Under the pieces are notes generated by a model. That model made no database searches. It had not been told where the DNA came from and saw nothing but the letters and a program-made list of their open reading frames with translations. Positions 1 to 9,246 of a stretch of 64,000 nucleotides of DNA are shown here, piece after piece. Where the stretch lies: positions 1-64,000 of the forward strand of contig NZ_JACSOH010000005.1 in NCBI RefSeq assembly GCF_014349235.1. The letters are read 5' to 3'. Numbering within the stretch: position 1 is the stretch's first letter; every line of letters begins with the position of its first letter. The stretch is from Cytophaga sp. FL35 (GTDB lineage: Bacteria; Bacteroidota; Bacteroidia; Flavobacteriales; Flavobacteriaceae). Both the position numbers and the translations under genes were made by a program.

Positions 1-44
1 GCCGATGGTACTGCTACACCAAGTGGGAGAGTAGGTCGCCGCCT
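1..44 (+). rRNA. rrf: 5S ribosomal RNA, 3' end (partial)
   Basis: The first bases carry the conserved 3' part of bacterial 5S rRNA: GATGGTACTGC, then GTGGGAGAGTAGGTCGCCGCC split by no gap. The 5' part lies before the window. A strong intrinsic terminator follows at once, as expected at the end of an rRNA operon. The exact 3' base is estimated. Confidence 0.9.
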
Positions 45-54
45 TTCTTACGAA

Positions 55-87
55 AGCCCCTTCACATGTTGTGAAGGGGCTTTTTTT
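55..87 (+). terminator. Intrinsic terminator of the rRNA operon
   Basis: An 11-bp perfect stem (AGCCCCTTCAC at 55-65 with GTGAAGGGGCT at 71-81), a 5-base loop and a run of seven T from 81. It directly follows the 5S rRNA. Confidence 0.95.
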
Positions 88-261
88 ATGGGGTATACTC
101 AAAATCATTTTCTTTCATAAACTTATATGAGCCCAATTTCTTCCCAGTTTACTGTACGAATACCTATTTCAACATAAAATAATTTATTCGTTATATAAAA
201 AATATAACAAAGTGTAATATTTTTTGTGCGAGTGTTTTATTTTTATACCAAACCAAGGCCA

Positions 262-2148
262 ATGAAAAATACCCTATCAACACTAATTCTTATCTTTTTC
301 CTTTCTGCATGTACAGAGCCAGAAAAGGTAACTAAGAAAGGTACGGACAATGCTGGAGAGCTAACCATTCCTTTTACCACTATTAACGTAAGTGATTTAA
401 ATACGTTCCAATCCACTTCCAATAATTGGCAAATTGTTGGAGATGTATATGTCGATCGATTTAAAGAAAAGGTTATCCATTCAGAAGAGGGAACTGGCGT
501 GTTATTAAATAATCCTACCAATGACTCGAAAAATCATTTGATTACAAACTTTGAACATGGTGATTTGGAATTGGAAATGGATGTTATGATTCCTAGTAAC
601 TCTAATTCCGGTATTTATTTTCAAGGAAGATATGAAGTTCAATTGTTCGATAGTTGGGGAATGGATCATCCAACCTATACAGATATGGGGGGTATTTATC
701 AAAGATGGGACGAAAATCGTACTGGGGAAGATAAAGGTTTTGATGGGCATTCGCCTAAAGAAAATGCGGCTAAAGCTCCCGGGTTATGGCAACACCTAAG
801 AGTAATTTTTCAAGCTCCTAAGTTTGACCAGTCAGGAAACAAAATATCAAATGCAGCATTTGAAGAAATATGGTTAAACGATGTACTGATTCATGAGGAT
901 GTGGAGCTTTCTGGGCCTACCAGATCCGGATTGTCAAATGAAGAGGTTGAAAAAGGGCCATTGATGATTCAAGGAGACCATGGTCCTGTTGCCCTCCGGA
1001 ATTTAAAGTATAAATTGTATGGTGATGACCAGTTAGCCCTATCCAATCTGAACGTAATTGAATATGATTACAAGGGTGGTCATATACCTAACTTAGATAC
1101 AATCCCTGTATTAAGGAAATTGGCTATAGACAGTGTTAGTTCTTCTGTTATAACTGAAAATAGGGTTTTTAGGTTATTAAAGTATACCGGCGATTTAATA
1201 GTTCCTAAGACCGGGGAATATTTATTTGAAACAAAATTTCATAGCGCAGGTGGCGCTTTGTTAATTGATGATGATACCATAGTTGTGCAGGATGGGTCGT
1301 TTGAGATAAATAACCCTGGAAGAAACATTGTTGAGTTGAAAAAAGGTAAAATTCCATTTCAGTTTATCTATAACAAAAATAATCAGTGGACTAAAGGCTT
1401 TGAGATTATTTATGAAGGACCTGGAATTCAATTTCAAAAACTAAGTGCGCCTGGTTCCTTGGTTTTCCATAAGGTAAATGATAGAGATAAGGTGGTTTTG
1501 GAAGCACAAAGTTCAGTCGTTGCCCAAAGGGGGTTTTTCATGCATAATAATATCAAACGCACACATACCATTGCGGTAGGGTCGCCAGTGGGGACGCATT
1601 TTAATTATGATTTATCCTCTGGTACATTGCTGGCGGCATGGAGTGGAGAATTTTATGATGTCACGGATATGTGGCATAATAGGGGAATTGAACAACTTGG
1701 TAAGCCATTGGGTTTTACGCTACAGTTTTCAGGTAAACCACAATTTGCAAGTTTGGAATCGGAAAAGGCCGTTTGGCCAGAAAATGACTTTGCTGCTTCC
1801 CCTCAGAATTATGATGGATATGAATTAAACGAACAAGGCTACCCTATATTTTTAAGAACTATTTCAGGAGCACAATTATTGGATAAATTGGAACCGATTG
1901 ATACCTATCGGGGTTTGAATCGTAAAATCACTAAAAAGGGAGATAAACCAATCTGGCATAGATTGGCAGAAGGGGATGCTCTTAAAAAATTACCAGATGG
2001 TACTTTTCTAGTGGATGGCCCTAATTATTTTATTGAAATTAAGACAGAAGGGATTATACCAACCTTACGAAATACTGAAGGTGCCGAAGAATTATTGGTA
2101 AAACTTCCAGCAGGAAATAGTTCATTAGAATATAATATCATTTGGTAA
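262..2148 (+). CDS. DUF1080 (3-keto-disaccharide hydrolase type) lipoprotein with PA14-like region
   Basis: Exported lipoprotein of 628 residues. I chose the ATG at 262 because it gives a clean signal peptide ending in lipobox LSAC (Cys about 17); a longer reading from 226 adds 12 hydrophilic residues before it. Residues about 40-260 match DUF1080 (PF06439, '3-keto-disaccharide hydrolase'), a concanavalin-like sandwich, with the typical SGIYFQGRYEVQLFDSW stretch and a following GGIYQRW. Residues about 275-410 look like a PA14 carbohydrate-binding domain (VPKTGEYLF, a glycine-rich turn). The C-terminal third resembles regions found in large secreted DUF1080 proteins. DUF1080 members are linked to cleavage of 3-keto-glycosides; that activity here is inferred. 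It precedes the next gene by 7 bases, so both are probably cotranscribed, and it opens the redox catabolic locus. Confidence 0.85.
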   Translation: MKNTLSTLILIFFLSACTEPEKVTKKGTDNAGELTIPFTTINVSDLNTFQSTSNNWQIVGDVYVDRFKEKVIHSEEGTGVLLNNPTNDSKNHLITNFEHGDLELEMDVMIPSNSNSGIYFQGRYEVQLFDSWGMDHPTYTDMGGIYQRWDENRTGEDKGFDGHSPKENAAKAPGLWQHLRVIFQAPKFDQSGNKISNAAFEEIWLNDVLIHEDVELSGPTRSGLSNEEVEKGPLMIQGDHGPVALRNLKYKLYGDDQLALSNLNVIEYDYKGGHIPNLDTIPVLRKLAIDSVSSSVITENRVFRLLKYTGDLIVPKTGEYLFETKFHSAGGALLIDDDTIVVQDGSFEINNPGRNIVELKKGKIPFQFIYNKNNQWTKGFEIIYEGPGIQFQKLSAPGSLVFHKVNDRDKVVLEAQSSVVAQRGFFMHNNIKRTHTIAVGSPVGTHFNYDLSSGTLLAAWSGEFYDVTDMWHNRGIEQLGKPLGFTLQFSGKPQFASLESEKAVWPENDFAASPQNYDGYELNEQGYPIFLRTISGAQLLDKLEPIDTYRGLNRKITKKGDKPIWHRLAEGDALKKLPDGTFLVDGPNYFIEIKTEGIIPTLRNTEGAEELLVKLPAGNSSLEYNIIW

Positions 2149-2155
2149 ATAAGTC

Positions 2156-4108
2156 ATGCAAATACGAAATATTTATATTTTTTTAATCACATTAATTGGA
2201 AGCTTCCAATTTGTAGTAGGTCAAACGGAAATTGCTAAGAAGGAGTCTAAATTCTATAAAATTGTGGATGTTCCAATTCCTGAAGATGTTGTTTTGGAAG
2301 TTGGGGGATTGGCTCTCACAGAGAGGGACCAATTGGGAGTTTCTACAAGAAGAGGTGAATTGTGGGTTATTGATAAGCCATATAGCAAATCTCCAAATTA
2401 CTCACTTTTTGCTCAAGGTCTCCACGAAGCTTTAGGCCTCAATTATAAGGACAGAAGTTTTTTTCTTTCTCAAAGAGGGGAATTGACCAAAATAACTGAT
2501 AGAAACGGTGATGGAAAGGCAGACTTTTATAAAACTATTTATGCATGGCCACTTTCGGGAAATTATCACGATTATTCCTACGGTCCCAAATTTACGGAAG
2601 ATGGGGATATGTTGGTAACGCTGAATTTATCTTGGATAGGTCACGGAGCCAGTCTTGCTAAATGGAGAGGTTGGTTACTGAAAATCTCACCCGACGGAGA
2701 AATGGAACCGATTGCCACGGGCTTGCGTTCGCCTTCCGGTTTTGTCTTAAATTCCTCCGGAGACATTTTCTATTCTGAAAATCAAGGAGACTGGGTAGGT
2801 TCCGGTAGAATTACCCATTTAGAGAAAGGGGATTTTGCAGGTAATCCCGAGGGGTTGGTTTGGTCTGGGGAACCCGGTTCGCCCATTGACCTAAAAATGG
2901 AGGATATTGAGGAGCAATCCGGATTGAGCCTATATGAATATGCCAAGAAAGTTCCCGCACTAAAAGCTCCTGCTATATGGTTACCCCATACTATATTGGG
3001 TATTTCAACCTCTGATATGGTTTTTGATGAAACTGGAGGGAATTTTGGCCCGTTTAAAGATCAAATGTTTGTAGGAGATCAAGGTCATAGTAAAATTATG
3101 CGTGTCGCCATGGAAAAGGTGAACGGTGTGTATCAAGGAGCTGTATTTCCTTTTGTAGAGGGTTTTTCATCTGGAATTCTCAGAATGTTGTGGGGCAGTG
3201 ATTCTAGTATGTTCGTTGGGATGACAAGTAGGGGATGGGCCTCCACAGGTAAAAAAAGTTTCGGTTTACAGCGGTTGGTTTGGACCGGTAAGGTGCCTTT
3301 TGAAATGAAAACCATAAAAGCTAAGGATGATGGATTTCTCATCGAGTTTACCAAGCCTGTAAATGCAAATCTGGCTAAAAATCTTGCTAACTTCGAAATT
3401 ACCAGCTTCAATTATTTATATCATAACACCTATGGTAGCCCTATCGTTGATCAGAAAAAGGCAAAAGTAGTGGATGCTCAACTTGGTGTAGATGGTAAAA
3501 GCGTTTATTTGAAAATTGACGGTATGAGACTTGGTTTTATACATCAGATCAAATCCCCGATGATAAAATCCAATAGCGGTGAAGAGCTTTTGCATTCAAC
3601 CGCCTATTATACCTTGAACGAAGTTCCTGGGGGAGATCTAAAATCTAAACCCCTAGAGGCGTTATCTGCAAATAAAGGTGTAGAACAGCCCAAAAGAAAA
3701 AATGAGATGCCGCTCACATGGGTAAATGGTCCCGATAAAAAGGTGGTAATTGGTACAGAACCCGGGTTAAAGTATAGCATTAAGGAATTACGGCTAATGA
3801 AAAAATCTAAAGTAGAAATAACCTTTACCAATAATGATGATATGCTGCATAACTTAGTGGTAACTCAAAAAGGAGAGGAATCTGTAAATGAAGTGGCTAA
3901 GTTAGCCTTGGATTTAGGTCTTGATGGGGCGGACGTTAACTATGTACCTGATTCTGATTTGGTCTTGGTACATACCGGTATTTTACAGCCGGAGGATGCA
4001 GAAACTATTTATTTGGAAGTACCCAATGCTACTGGGGAATATTGGATAGTATGTACCTTTCCTGGTCATGCCAATACCATGCGTATTAAACTGATAGTGG
4101 AAGAATAG
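2156..4108 (+). CDS. Exported beta-propeller dehydrogenase-like protein with C-terminal azurin-type copper domain
   Basis: 650 residues with an N-terminal signal peptide ending near VVGQ. Residues about 40-420 form an NHL/PQQ-dehydrogenase-like propeller (repeats such as GELWVIDKP, DRNGDGKADF, GLRSPSGFVLN), as in soluble glucose/sorbosone dehydrogenase relatives. The last about 110 residues form a cupredoxin. The type 1 copper ligands are visible: His565 (LHNLVV), Cys633, His638 and Met642 in CTFPGHANTM, with the same spacing as azurin's CTFPGHSALM. A propeller and a blue copper domain on one chain suggests substrate oxidation coupled directly to an electron shuttle in the periplasm or at the cell surface. 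The substrate and the propeller's cofactor are not evident. It follows the DUF1080 lipoprotein gene by 7 bases. Confidence 0.85.
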   Translation: MQIRNIYIFLITLIGSFQFVVGQTEIAKKESKFYKIVDVPIPEDVVLEVGGLALTERDQLGVSTRRGELWVIDKPYSKSPNYSLFAQGLHEALGLNYKDRSFFLSQRGELTKITDRNGDGKADFYKTIYAWPLSGNYHDYSYGPKFTEDGDMLVTLNLSWIGHGASLAKWRGWLLKISPDGEMEPIATGLRSPSGFVLNSSGDIFYSENQGDWVGSGRITHLEKGDFAGNPEGLVWSGEPGSPIDLKMEDIEEQSGLSLYEYAKKVPALKAPAIWLPHTILGISTSDMVFDETGGNFGPFKDQMFVGDQGHSKIMRVAMEKVNGVYQGAVFPFVEGFSSGILRMLWGSDSSMFVGMTSRGWASTGKKSFGLQRLVWTGKVPFEMKTIKAKDDGFLIEFTKPVNANLAKNLANFEITSFNYLYHNTYGSPIVDQKKAKVVDAQLGVDGKSVYLKIDGMRLGFIHQIKSPMIKSNSGEELLHSTAYYTLNEVPGGDLKSKPLEALSANKGVEQPKRKNEMPLTWVNGPDKKVVIGTEPGLKYSIKELRLMKKSKVEITFTNNDDMLHNLVVTQKGEESVNEVAKLALDLGLDGADVNYVPDSDLVLVHTGILQPEDAETIYLEVPNATGEYWIVCTFPGHANTMRIKLIVEE

Positions 4109-4135
4109 GTGATTTATACTTCTTAAAATCTAAGA

Positions 4136-4762
4136 GTGGAGGCTTTGCGCATCAAAGAGGAAAAGTTTAATGCTATTTCCCATTTGATTGGGATGCTTCT
4201 GGCCTTGTGCGGGCTTATAATACTATTGTACAAGAATGATAATGAGTCGGTAATATCCATTTTTGCTATTATTGTTTACTCTTTCACTTTGATTTCTATG
4301 ATGGGAGTTTCGGCTGCCTATCATTTTGTGAATAGACCAGTAATCAAGCACAAACTTCGAGTTTTAGACCATATCAATATCTATTTTTTAATTGCGGGAA
4401 CGTATACCCCGGTCACCTTACTTCTACTAAATGATGGAAATGGTTTACTTATATTTTGGATTGTTTGGGGCATCGCCTTCGTAGGTACCATTTTTAAACT
4501 GTTCTATACAGGTAAGTTGGAATTCCTTTCCCTGCTGCTTTACATCATAATGGGTTGGTTAATTGTGTTGGATATTAGTAATTTAACAAACATTATGTCT
4601 TCAATGGGGCTTTGGCTATTGTTTCTTGGGGGTCTCTTTTATACCTTTGGAATCCTTTTTTATGCAATCGATAAAATTCCCTATAATCATTTTATTTGGC
4701 ATCTGTTTGTATTGGCCGGAGCAATAAGTCATTGGTTGGTCATGTTTATAGATGTAGTGTGA
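4136..4762 (+). CDS. trhA: Hemolysin III family (PAQR/TrhA-type) membrane protein
   Basis: 208 residues with about seven membrane helices. The hemolysin III/PAQR signature is seen: EEKFNAISHLIG near the N-terminus, SAAYHFV, then LDHINIYFLIAGTYTP, and the late histidines HFIWHLFVLAGAISH. These Ser, His and Asp residues form the putative metal site of the family. Start codon is GTG at 4136. Family members have been linked to membrane lipid homeostasis and called hemolysins, but the exact activity here is unknown. It lies 27 bases after the copper-domain dehydrogenase gene and 34 before the PVC-type gene, in the middle of a catabolic locus to which it has no obvious functional tie. Confidence 0.9.
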   Translation: MEALRIKEEKFNAISHLIGMLLALCGLIILLYKNDNESVISIFAIIVYSFTLISMMGVSAAYHFVNRPVIKHKLRVLDHINIYFLIAGTYTPVTLLLLNDGNGLLIFWIVWGIAFVGTIFKLFYTGKLEFLSLLLYIIMGWLIVLDISNLTNIMSSMGLWLLFLGGLFYTFGILFYAIDKIPYNHFIWHLFVLAGAISHWLVMFIDVV

Positions 4763-4796
4763 AAAAATTTGAAATAGTATTGCGCATTTTTAAATA

Positions 4797-7058
4797 ATGA
4801 AATTGTTGAAAAAGAGTCTTTTTAGTGTACTTCCAACTGTTTTTCTGTTGGTTGTTGCCATGAGTTGTAATGAGAATTTTGAGGAACCTACCGTATCGTT
4901 GGACGGGTATAAAGTGGAGGAAGGGTTTAATTTGGAGGTTGTTGCTTCTGAACCTTTTCTGGAAGCTCCCGTGCAAATTGACTTTGATTCCCAAGGCCGT
5001 ATTTGGGCCGTTGAAATGAACGGATTTATGCGTCAACTTGATGGTGTTGGAGAAAACGCTCCAACAGGTACCATCAAAATTCTTGAAGATAGGGACAAGG
5101 ATGGTGCTACAGACCATGTAAAAGTTTTTCTAGATAGTTTAGTAATGCCTAGGGCCATAAGTTTGGTCTATGGTGGAGTGCTTTATTCAGAGCCCCCCAA
5201 CCTATGGTTTGTTGAAGTTGATGAAGATGATAAGCCTGTGAATAGGGTGCTGGTAGATTCTTTGTACGCTTTGGAAGGTAATCCGGAGTATCAACCAAAC
5301 GGACTACACCTTAACGTAGATAATTGGATTTACAATGCCGGTAGCCATTTTAGGTACCAAAGAAAAAACGGGGAATGGATAAAGGAACCTACCACTTACA
5401 GGGGGCAATGGGGAATAACCCACGATAATTCCGGAAGATTGTATTACAATAATAACTCTACACAACTTTTAGGAGACTATATCCTACCCAATAGGTTGGT
5501 ACGTAACGAGTTTTTAATTCCTAACAAAGGGGTCAATCAAAAGTTAACTTCGGACCAAAGAGTCTATCCTTTGCATGCTGCAAGGGTAAACAGGGGCTAT
5601 GTAGATGGGGTTTTGAACAGTGACAGTTTGTTACTGGAAGTTACCGCGGCATGTGCTCCGTTTATTTATAGGGGAGGGACGTTTCCTGAAGGCTATGATG
5701 AAAATGCATTTGTGTGTATACCAGAAATTAATGCGATAAAAAGAAATATACTGGACTTTAATGGTGATAGCGTTGAGGCGCATCAAGCTTGGGAAGGGAA
5801 GGAGTTTTTGGCGAGTACAGATGAGGGTTTTAGACCGGTGTACCTTACCTCGGGTCCGGATGGCAGTATGTATGTGGTAGATATGCATAGAGGGGTAATT
5901 CAGCATCAAGCGTTTTTGAGTCCATACCTGAAGAAAAGAGCTATGGAAGCCCAACTTGATACAATCATTAATTCAGGTAGGATTCTTAAAGTTAGCAACC
6001 AATCCCAAGAAAATAAGCCGTTTCCTAAATTAGACGAAATGGGAGCGAATGAGTTGGTTCAATTGCTGTCCAGCCCCAATGGGTATCTAAGAGATCAAGC
6101 GCAGCACCGCTTGGTATATAAAAAATTGACCGGGGCACTCCCATCCTTATTGGAACTGGCCAATGAGGACGAAAATCCCATAGCTCAAATACATGCATTA
6201 AATACCCTGAACGGACTAGAGCAAGGTCTGGATGCCAATATGTTGATTAAAGTGGCAGAAAACAGTTCGCCGGAAGTGGTGGCCCATGCGATTGTTTTGT
6301 TGGAGGGATTTATAGGCAATTCGGATATTGATAAAGTTAAAAGTCTCTTTCTTAAATTATTCAATAAGAATGACAGGGGCATTGATTTGTATTTGGCCAG
6401 TACTATTGGAGTTTGGGCCAATGGTAATTCTGAGACATTTACTCCTATTTTACAGGAATTGAAAACCAGATACCCACTCAATCAGGTTATTCAAGAAGCA
6501 CTGGTAAGTGGAATGGGCAATCTCAATGAACAAAATAGGGAAGAGTTAGCTCTTAGTGAAAAGGACTCTTTATTGGTACAAAACCTCGAGAAGAATTTTG
6601 AACGCAAAACTGCAAATAAGAAAAACCCTATATATGTTAGAAACGGTTCTGGACAGGATTCAAGGACTAAAGGGGCTAAATTATATAGGCAAATTTGCGC
6701 AGCTTGTCATCAAGCGGATGGGACTGGTGCCGAGGGTTTGGCTCCACCATTGGTGGATTCGGAACATGTGCTTCCTTCAGAAAAGCTGGGACTCATCATA
6801 TTACATGGATTAAGAGGACCAATAGAAGTGAACGGAACCTTGTATGATATGAATCATGCCATGCCGGGATTAAATTCGAATGAAACATTGAGCGACAAAG
6901 ACATTTCTGCCTTAGTTTCCTATGTAACCAATGCCTTTTCCAAGTATCCAAAGGGATTGAGTGATAAAAAGGTAAAGGAACTAAGAGATGTGGCCCCCAA
7001 GGAGGGAGGAGGATTTACCATTGAAGAATTGGATGAAACAATAAAAACGATGAAATAA
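4797..7058 (+). CDS. PVC-type dehydrogenase/cytochrome c lipoprotein
   Basis: 753 residues; signal peptide ending in lipobox VAMSC, so membrane-anchored outside the cytoplasm. Residues about 35-400 form a propeller of the 'putative membrane-bound dehydrogenase' type (TIGR02604) common in Planctomycetes and Bacteroidota. Residues about 410-560 look like helical HEAT-type repeats. The C-terminus is a class I cytochrome c domain: heme motif CAACH (Cys634, Cys637, His638) and a probable distal Met689 in HAMPGLN. The expected role is oxidation of a sugar or polyol with electrons passed to the bound heme. It is the second electron-transferring dehydrogenase in this locus, next to the azurin fusion. 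A strong terminator follows. Confidence 0.88.
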   Translation: MKLLKKSLFSVLPTVFLLVVAMSCNENFEEPTVSLDGYKVEEGFNLEVVASEPFLEAPVQIDFDSQGRIWAVEMNGFMRQLDGVGENAPTGTIKILEDRDKDGATDHVKVFLDSLVMPRAISLVYGGVLYSEPPNLWFVEVDEDDKPVNRVLVDSLYALEGNPEYQPNGLHLNVDNWIYNAGSHFRYQRKNGEWIKEPTTYRGQWGITHDNSGRLYYNNNSTQLLGDYILPNRLVRNEFLIPNKGVNQKLTSDQRVYPLHAARVNRGYVDGVLNSDSLLLEVTAACAPFIYRGGTFPEGYDENAFVCIPEINAIKRNILDFNGDSVEAHQAWEGKEFLASTDEGFRPVYLTSGPDGSMYVVDMHRGVIQHQAFLSPYLKKRAMEAQLDTIINSGRILKVSNQSQENKPFPKLDEMGANELVQLLSSPNGYLRDQAQHRLVYKKLTGALPSLLELANEDENPIAQIHALNTLNGLEQGLDANMLIKVAENSSPEVVAHAIVLLEGFIGNSDIDKVKSLFLKLFNKNDRGIDLYLASTIGVWANGNSETFTPILQELKTRYPLNQVIQEALVSGMGNLNEQNREELALSEKDSLLVQNLEKNFERKTANKKNPIYVRNGSGQDSRTKGAKLYRQICAACHQADGTGAEGLAPPLVDSEHVLPSEKLGLIILHGLRGPIEVNGTLYDMNHAMPGLNSNETLSDKDISALVSYVTNAFSKYPKGLSDKKVKELRDVAPKEGGGFTIEELDETIKTMK

Positions 7059-7060
7059 AA

Positions 7061-7090
7061 AATGGCCGACTTATGTCGGCCATTTTTTAT
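7061..7090. terminator. Bidirectional terminator between PVC-type gene and thuA-like gene
   Basis: Perfect 10-bp stem AATGGCCGAC / GTCGGCCATT (7061-7070 and 7075-7084) around TTAT, with a T run after it and an A run before it. It can stop both converging transcripts. Confidence 0.9.
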
Positions 7091-7108
7091 TAATCATCTT
7101 CCAAGGTT

Positions 7109-8020
7109 TTATTTACCAATGGGGCTGTCATCACATTCTAAATCGCCAGTAACATATTGCATCCCGTCCAGTAGAAATTGTAAAAACTCCGGGTTGTCCA
7201 AGGTCTGGGCGTTATGGGAAGGCGAACTATAAAAAACCCTTCCTTTACCATGTCTTTTAATCCAAGAAACATAGCTAATACTAGCTTCGGGCTCTTTTTT
7301 AAGTCCTTCAAGCTTTGTGACATCTATATATAATAACGGTCTAAAATTATAGTCTGAATACGCATTATTGAAAAAGTATGGTTCATCTACATGCGTAAAT
7401 CCATTGCCCGAAAATGCCTGCACCAAAGGGTGCTTGTCATTTACTTCCATTACGTGCATTTCTTGCTGTTTTGGATGATAATCAAAGCTGCCTCCTGTCA
7501 TTTTACTAAACTCTTCAGAGTTGTTCTGTACGGTGATAGCCCCGTGTAGAATCATTAAGCCACCACCTTCGGATATATATTCCATAAAACCTTTTTGATA
7601 TTCATTGGCTAGAACGACAATTTTTTCATCGGAAAGGTTGGAGTTTTTTTGAAGTAAATCCCAGAATAAATCACGTTTGGGTCCGGCCGGGTTGCAGTTA
7701 TTAAAAACCACCGCATCATAGTTTTTAAGATTTTCTTTTTTAAAACTATCAATATCATAGGAGTTGGTGACCTCAAATGCACCCGATTTTCTTCCTAAAA
7801 TTTTCAGCATTTCTATATTGTGCGGAGCAGTCCAGTGATAAAAACCGGTGTGTTGCGAGAATACCAGAATTTTTCTCGTAGGGGCCTCAATTCTTGCACT
7901 ATTAGGAGCTAATTTTTCAATTTTAGTTACCCACTCATCATTGGGGTCAAAGGAATCCAGGCTCTGGGCGGAGAGATTAAAGGCAGTCAATAAAAGAATT
8001 AAACTTATTTTAGTTTTCAT
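7109..8020 (-). CDS. Exported ThuA domain protein
   Basis: 303 residues with a cleavable signal peptide (MKTKISLILLLTAFNLSAQ). The body matches the ThuA domain (PF06283), a class I glutamine amidotransferase-like fold: KILVFSQHTGFYHW, YDAVVFNNCNP, EGGGLMILHGA, and GRVFYSSPSHNA. In rhizobia ThuA works with the Gfo/Idh/MocA enzyme ThuB in the 3-keto route of trehalose use; in Bacteroidota exported ThuA proteins occur near DUF1080 and Gfo/Idh/MocA genes, as here. It starts 16 bases after the lacI-type gene stop, so the two likely form one leftward operon. A specific reaction is inferred only. Confidence 0.85.
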   Translation of the reverse strand: MKTKISLILLLTAFNLSAQSLDSFDPNDEWVTKIEKLAPNSARIEAPTRKILVFSQHTGFYHWTAPHNIEMLKILGRKSGAFEVTNSYDIDSFKKENLKNYDAVVFNNCNPAGPKRDLFWDLLQKNSNLSDEKIVVLANEYQKGFMEYISEGGGLMILHGAITVQNNSEEFSKMTGGSFDYHPKQQEMHVMEVNDKHPLVQAFSGNGFTHVDEPYFFNNAYSDYNFRPLLYIDVTKLEGLKKEPEASISYVSWIKRHGKGRVFYSSPSHNAQTLDNPEFLQFLLDGMQYVTGDLECDDSPIGK

Positions 8021-8036
8021 TGGTTGTTTTTAGAAT

Positions 8037-9053
8037 TTATTTTTGGGAAGATTCCCTAATAATGAGACGATGTTTTAATATAATTTGATCGGCAGTTTCA
8101 ATATTTATGGAACCGTTTAAATGGCTAAGAATGCTTTGCCCTGCTAATTTACCCATTTTATATCCCGGATATTCAATAGTGGAAAGTTCTGGGGTGATGA
8201 CCTGTGCCACTGGGTCATTATTAAATCCAACTACCTTGATGTCATTGGGTACATTATAACCGTTACTCCGTAATTCTTTGATTATATAAACCGCTAAAGA
8301 ATCACTGGAGACGAAAATTCCATCAATGGGAATTTCTGATTTTTTGATATAATCTATAACTTTTTTGGTTTCTGGAGGGGAGAAATTATCTACCTGAATA
8401 ACTCGCTCTCTAAAATTCTGGCCAGCATCCTTCAAGGCCTTTCGGTACCCTGCATATCTAAGCTTATAAACACTTCGGTTAAGACCGGAAGATACATGGA
8501 TTACATGCTTACAACCTTGTTGTATGAGGTGTTCCGTAGCTTGGTAACCTGCCGCCTCGTTATCGATTATTATGGTAGGGCAGTTAGGTAAATCAATAAC
8601 CCTATCAAAAAAAAGTAACGGTATTTTACGATCCGTGAATATGGAAAAGTGGTCATAGTTCATGGTCTCGTTCGCCAATGACACCAATAACGCATCTACA
8701 CCGCTTTCAAACAGAGTCTTCGTATTGAACTTTTCTTTTTCTTCCAGTTCCAGTGACTGGCTAATGACCAAATTATACCCTGCATTATTGGCAATAGTTT
8801 CAATGCCGGACAAAACTGTGGACATAAAATCTGAATTCAATCTAGGAACTATAACTCCAATGGTATTGGACTTTTGAAGACTTAGGTTAGAAGCAAATTT
8901 ATTGATTCTATAACCTGTTTCTTTTGCAGCCTCAAGAACCTTTTTTTTGGTTTTTTCACTAATGGATGGGTGGTCATTTAGGCTTCGACTAACAGTCGCG
9001 GGCGAAATTCCTAGGCTTTCGGCTATATCGTATATGGTCGTTTTTTTGGACAC
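8037..9053 (-). CDS. LacI family transcriptional regulator
   Basis: 338 residues. The N-terminal helix-turn-helix is classic LacI: TIYDIAESLGISPATVSRSL, followed by the hinge region (YRINKFASNLSLQKS) that inserts in the minor groove. Residues about 60-335 are the periplasmic-binding-protein-like sensor (TIGVIVPRLNSDFM, PLLFFDRVID, GIFVSSDSLAVYIIKEL, GFNNDPVA). It is divergent to the DUF6807 gene and cotranscribed with the ThuA gene, so it is the probable local regulator of this locus. The inducer is probably a sugar or sugar-derived compound. A palindrome of LacI-operator type is found at 9227-9246. Confidence 0.95.
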   Translation of the reverse strand: MSKKTTIYDIAESLGISPATVSRSLNDHPSISEKTKKKVLEAAKETGYRINKFASNLSLQKSNTIGVIVPRLNSDFMSTVLSGIETIANNAGYNLVISQSLELEEKEKFNTKTLFESGVDALLVSLANETMNYDHFSIFTDRKIPLLFFDRVIDLPNCPTIIIDNEAAGYQATEHLIQQGCKHVIHVSSGLNRSVYKLRYAGYRKALKDAGQNFRERVIQVDNFSPPETKKVIDYIKKSEIPIDGIFVSSDSLAVYIIKELRSNGYNVPNDIKVVGFNNDPVAQVITPELSTIEYPGYKMGKLAGQSILSHLNGSINIETADQIILKHRLIIRESSQK

Positions 9054-9071
9054 TGAAATCTATGCAATAAA

Positions 9072-9080
9072 TTACGCAAC
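9072..9080. promoter_or_regulatory. Possible LacI half-site near the lacI start
   Basis: TTACGCAAC at 9072-9080 equals one arm of the palindrome at 9227-9246 read on the other strand. The second arm is poor, so this is at best a weak auxiliary site; it lies about 20 bases upstream of the lacI start codon. Confidence 0.3.
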
Positions 9081-9226
9081 AAGTATACAGAATATTTTCA
9101 GAACTGGATAATGTTGAATGTTATAAGTTCCAAAGGAGTGAGGCTAACTAAATTCCAGATTTTTTTGAGAGATTTGGATTATAGACTTGTTTTTCTTTAC
9201 GTATTGAGGTATCTCATTAAAGTAAT

Positions 9227-9246
9227 TTATGTAACCGGTTGCGTAA
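9227..9246. promoter_or_regulatory. Probable LacI-type operator
   Basis: Imperfect palindrome TTATGTAACCGGTTGCGTAA centred on CCGG at 9236/9237, with 8 of 10 base pairs matching between the arms. The AACCGGTT core is characteristic of LacI-family operators. It sits in the divergent lacI/DUF6807 region and covers the -33 TTG of the promoter at 9239-9268, which would fit repression of the rightward genes. Confidence 0.65.

Noticed and set aside
226-261. Longer N-terminus of the DUF1080 lipoprotein
   Set aside because: It puts a polar extension before a complete lipoprotein signal peptide; the ATG at 262 gives a clean signal.
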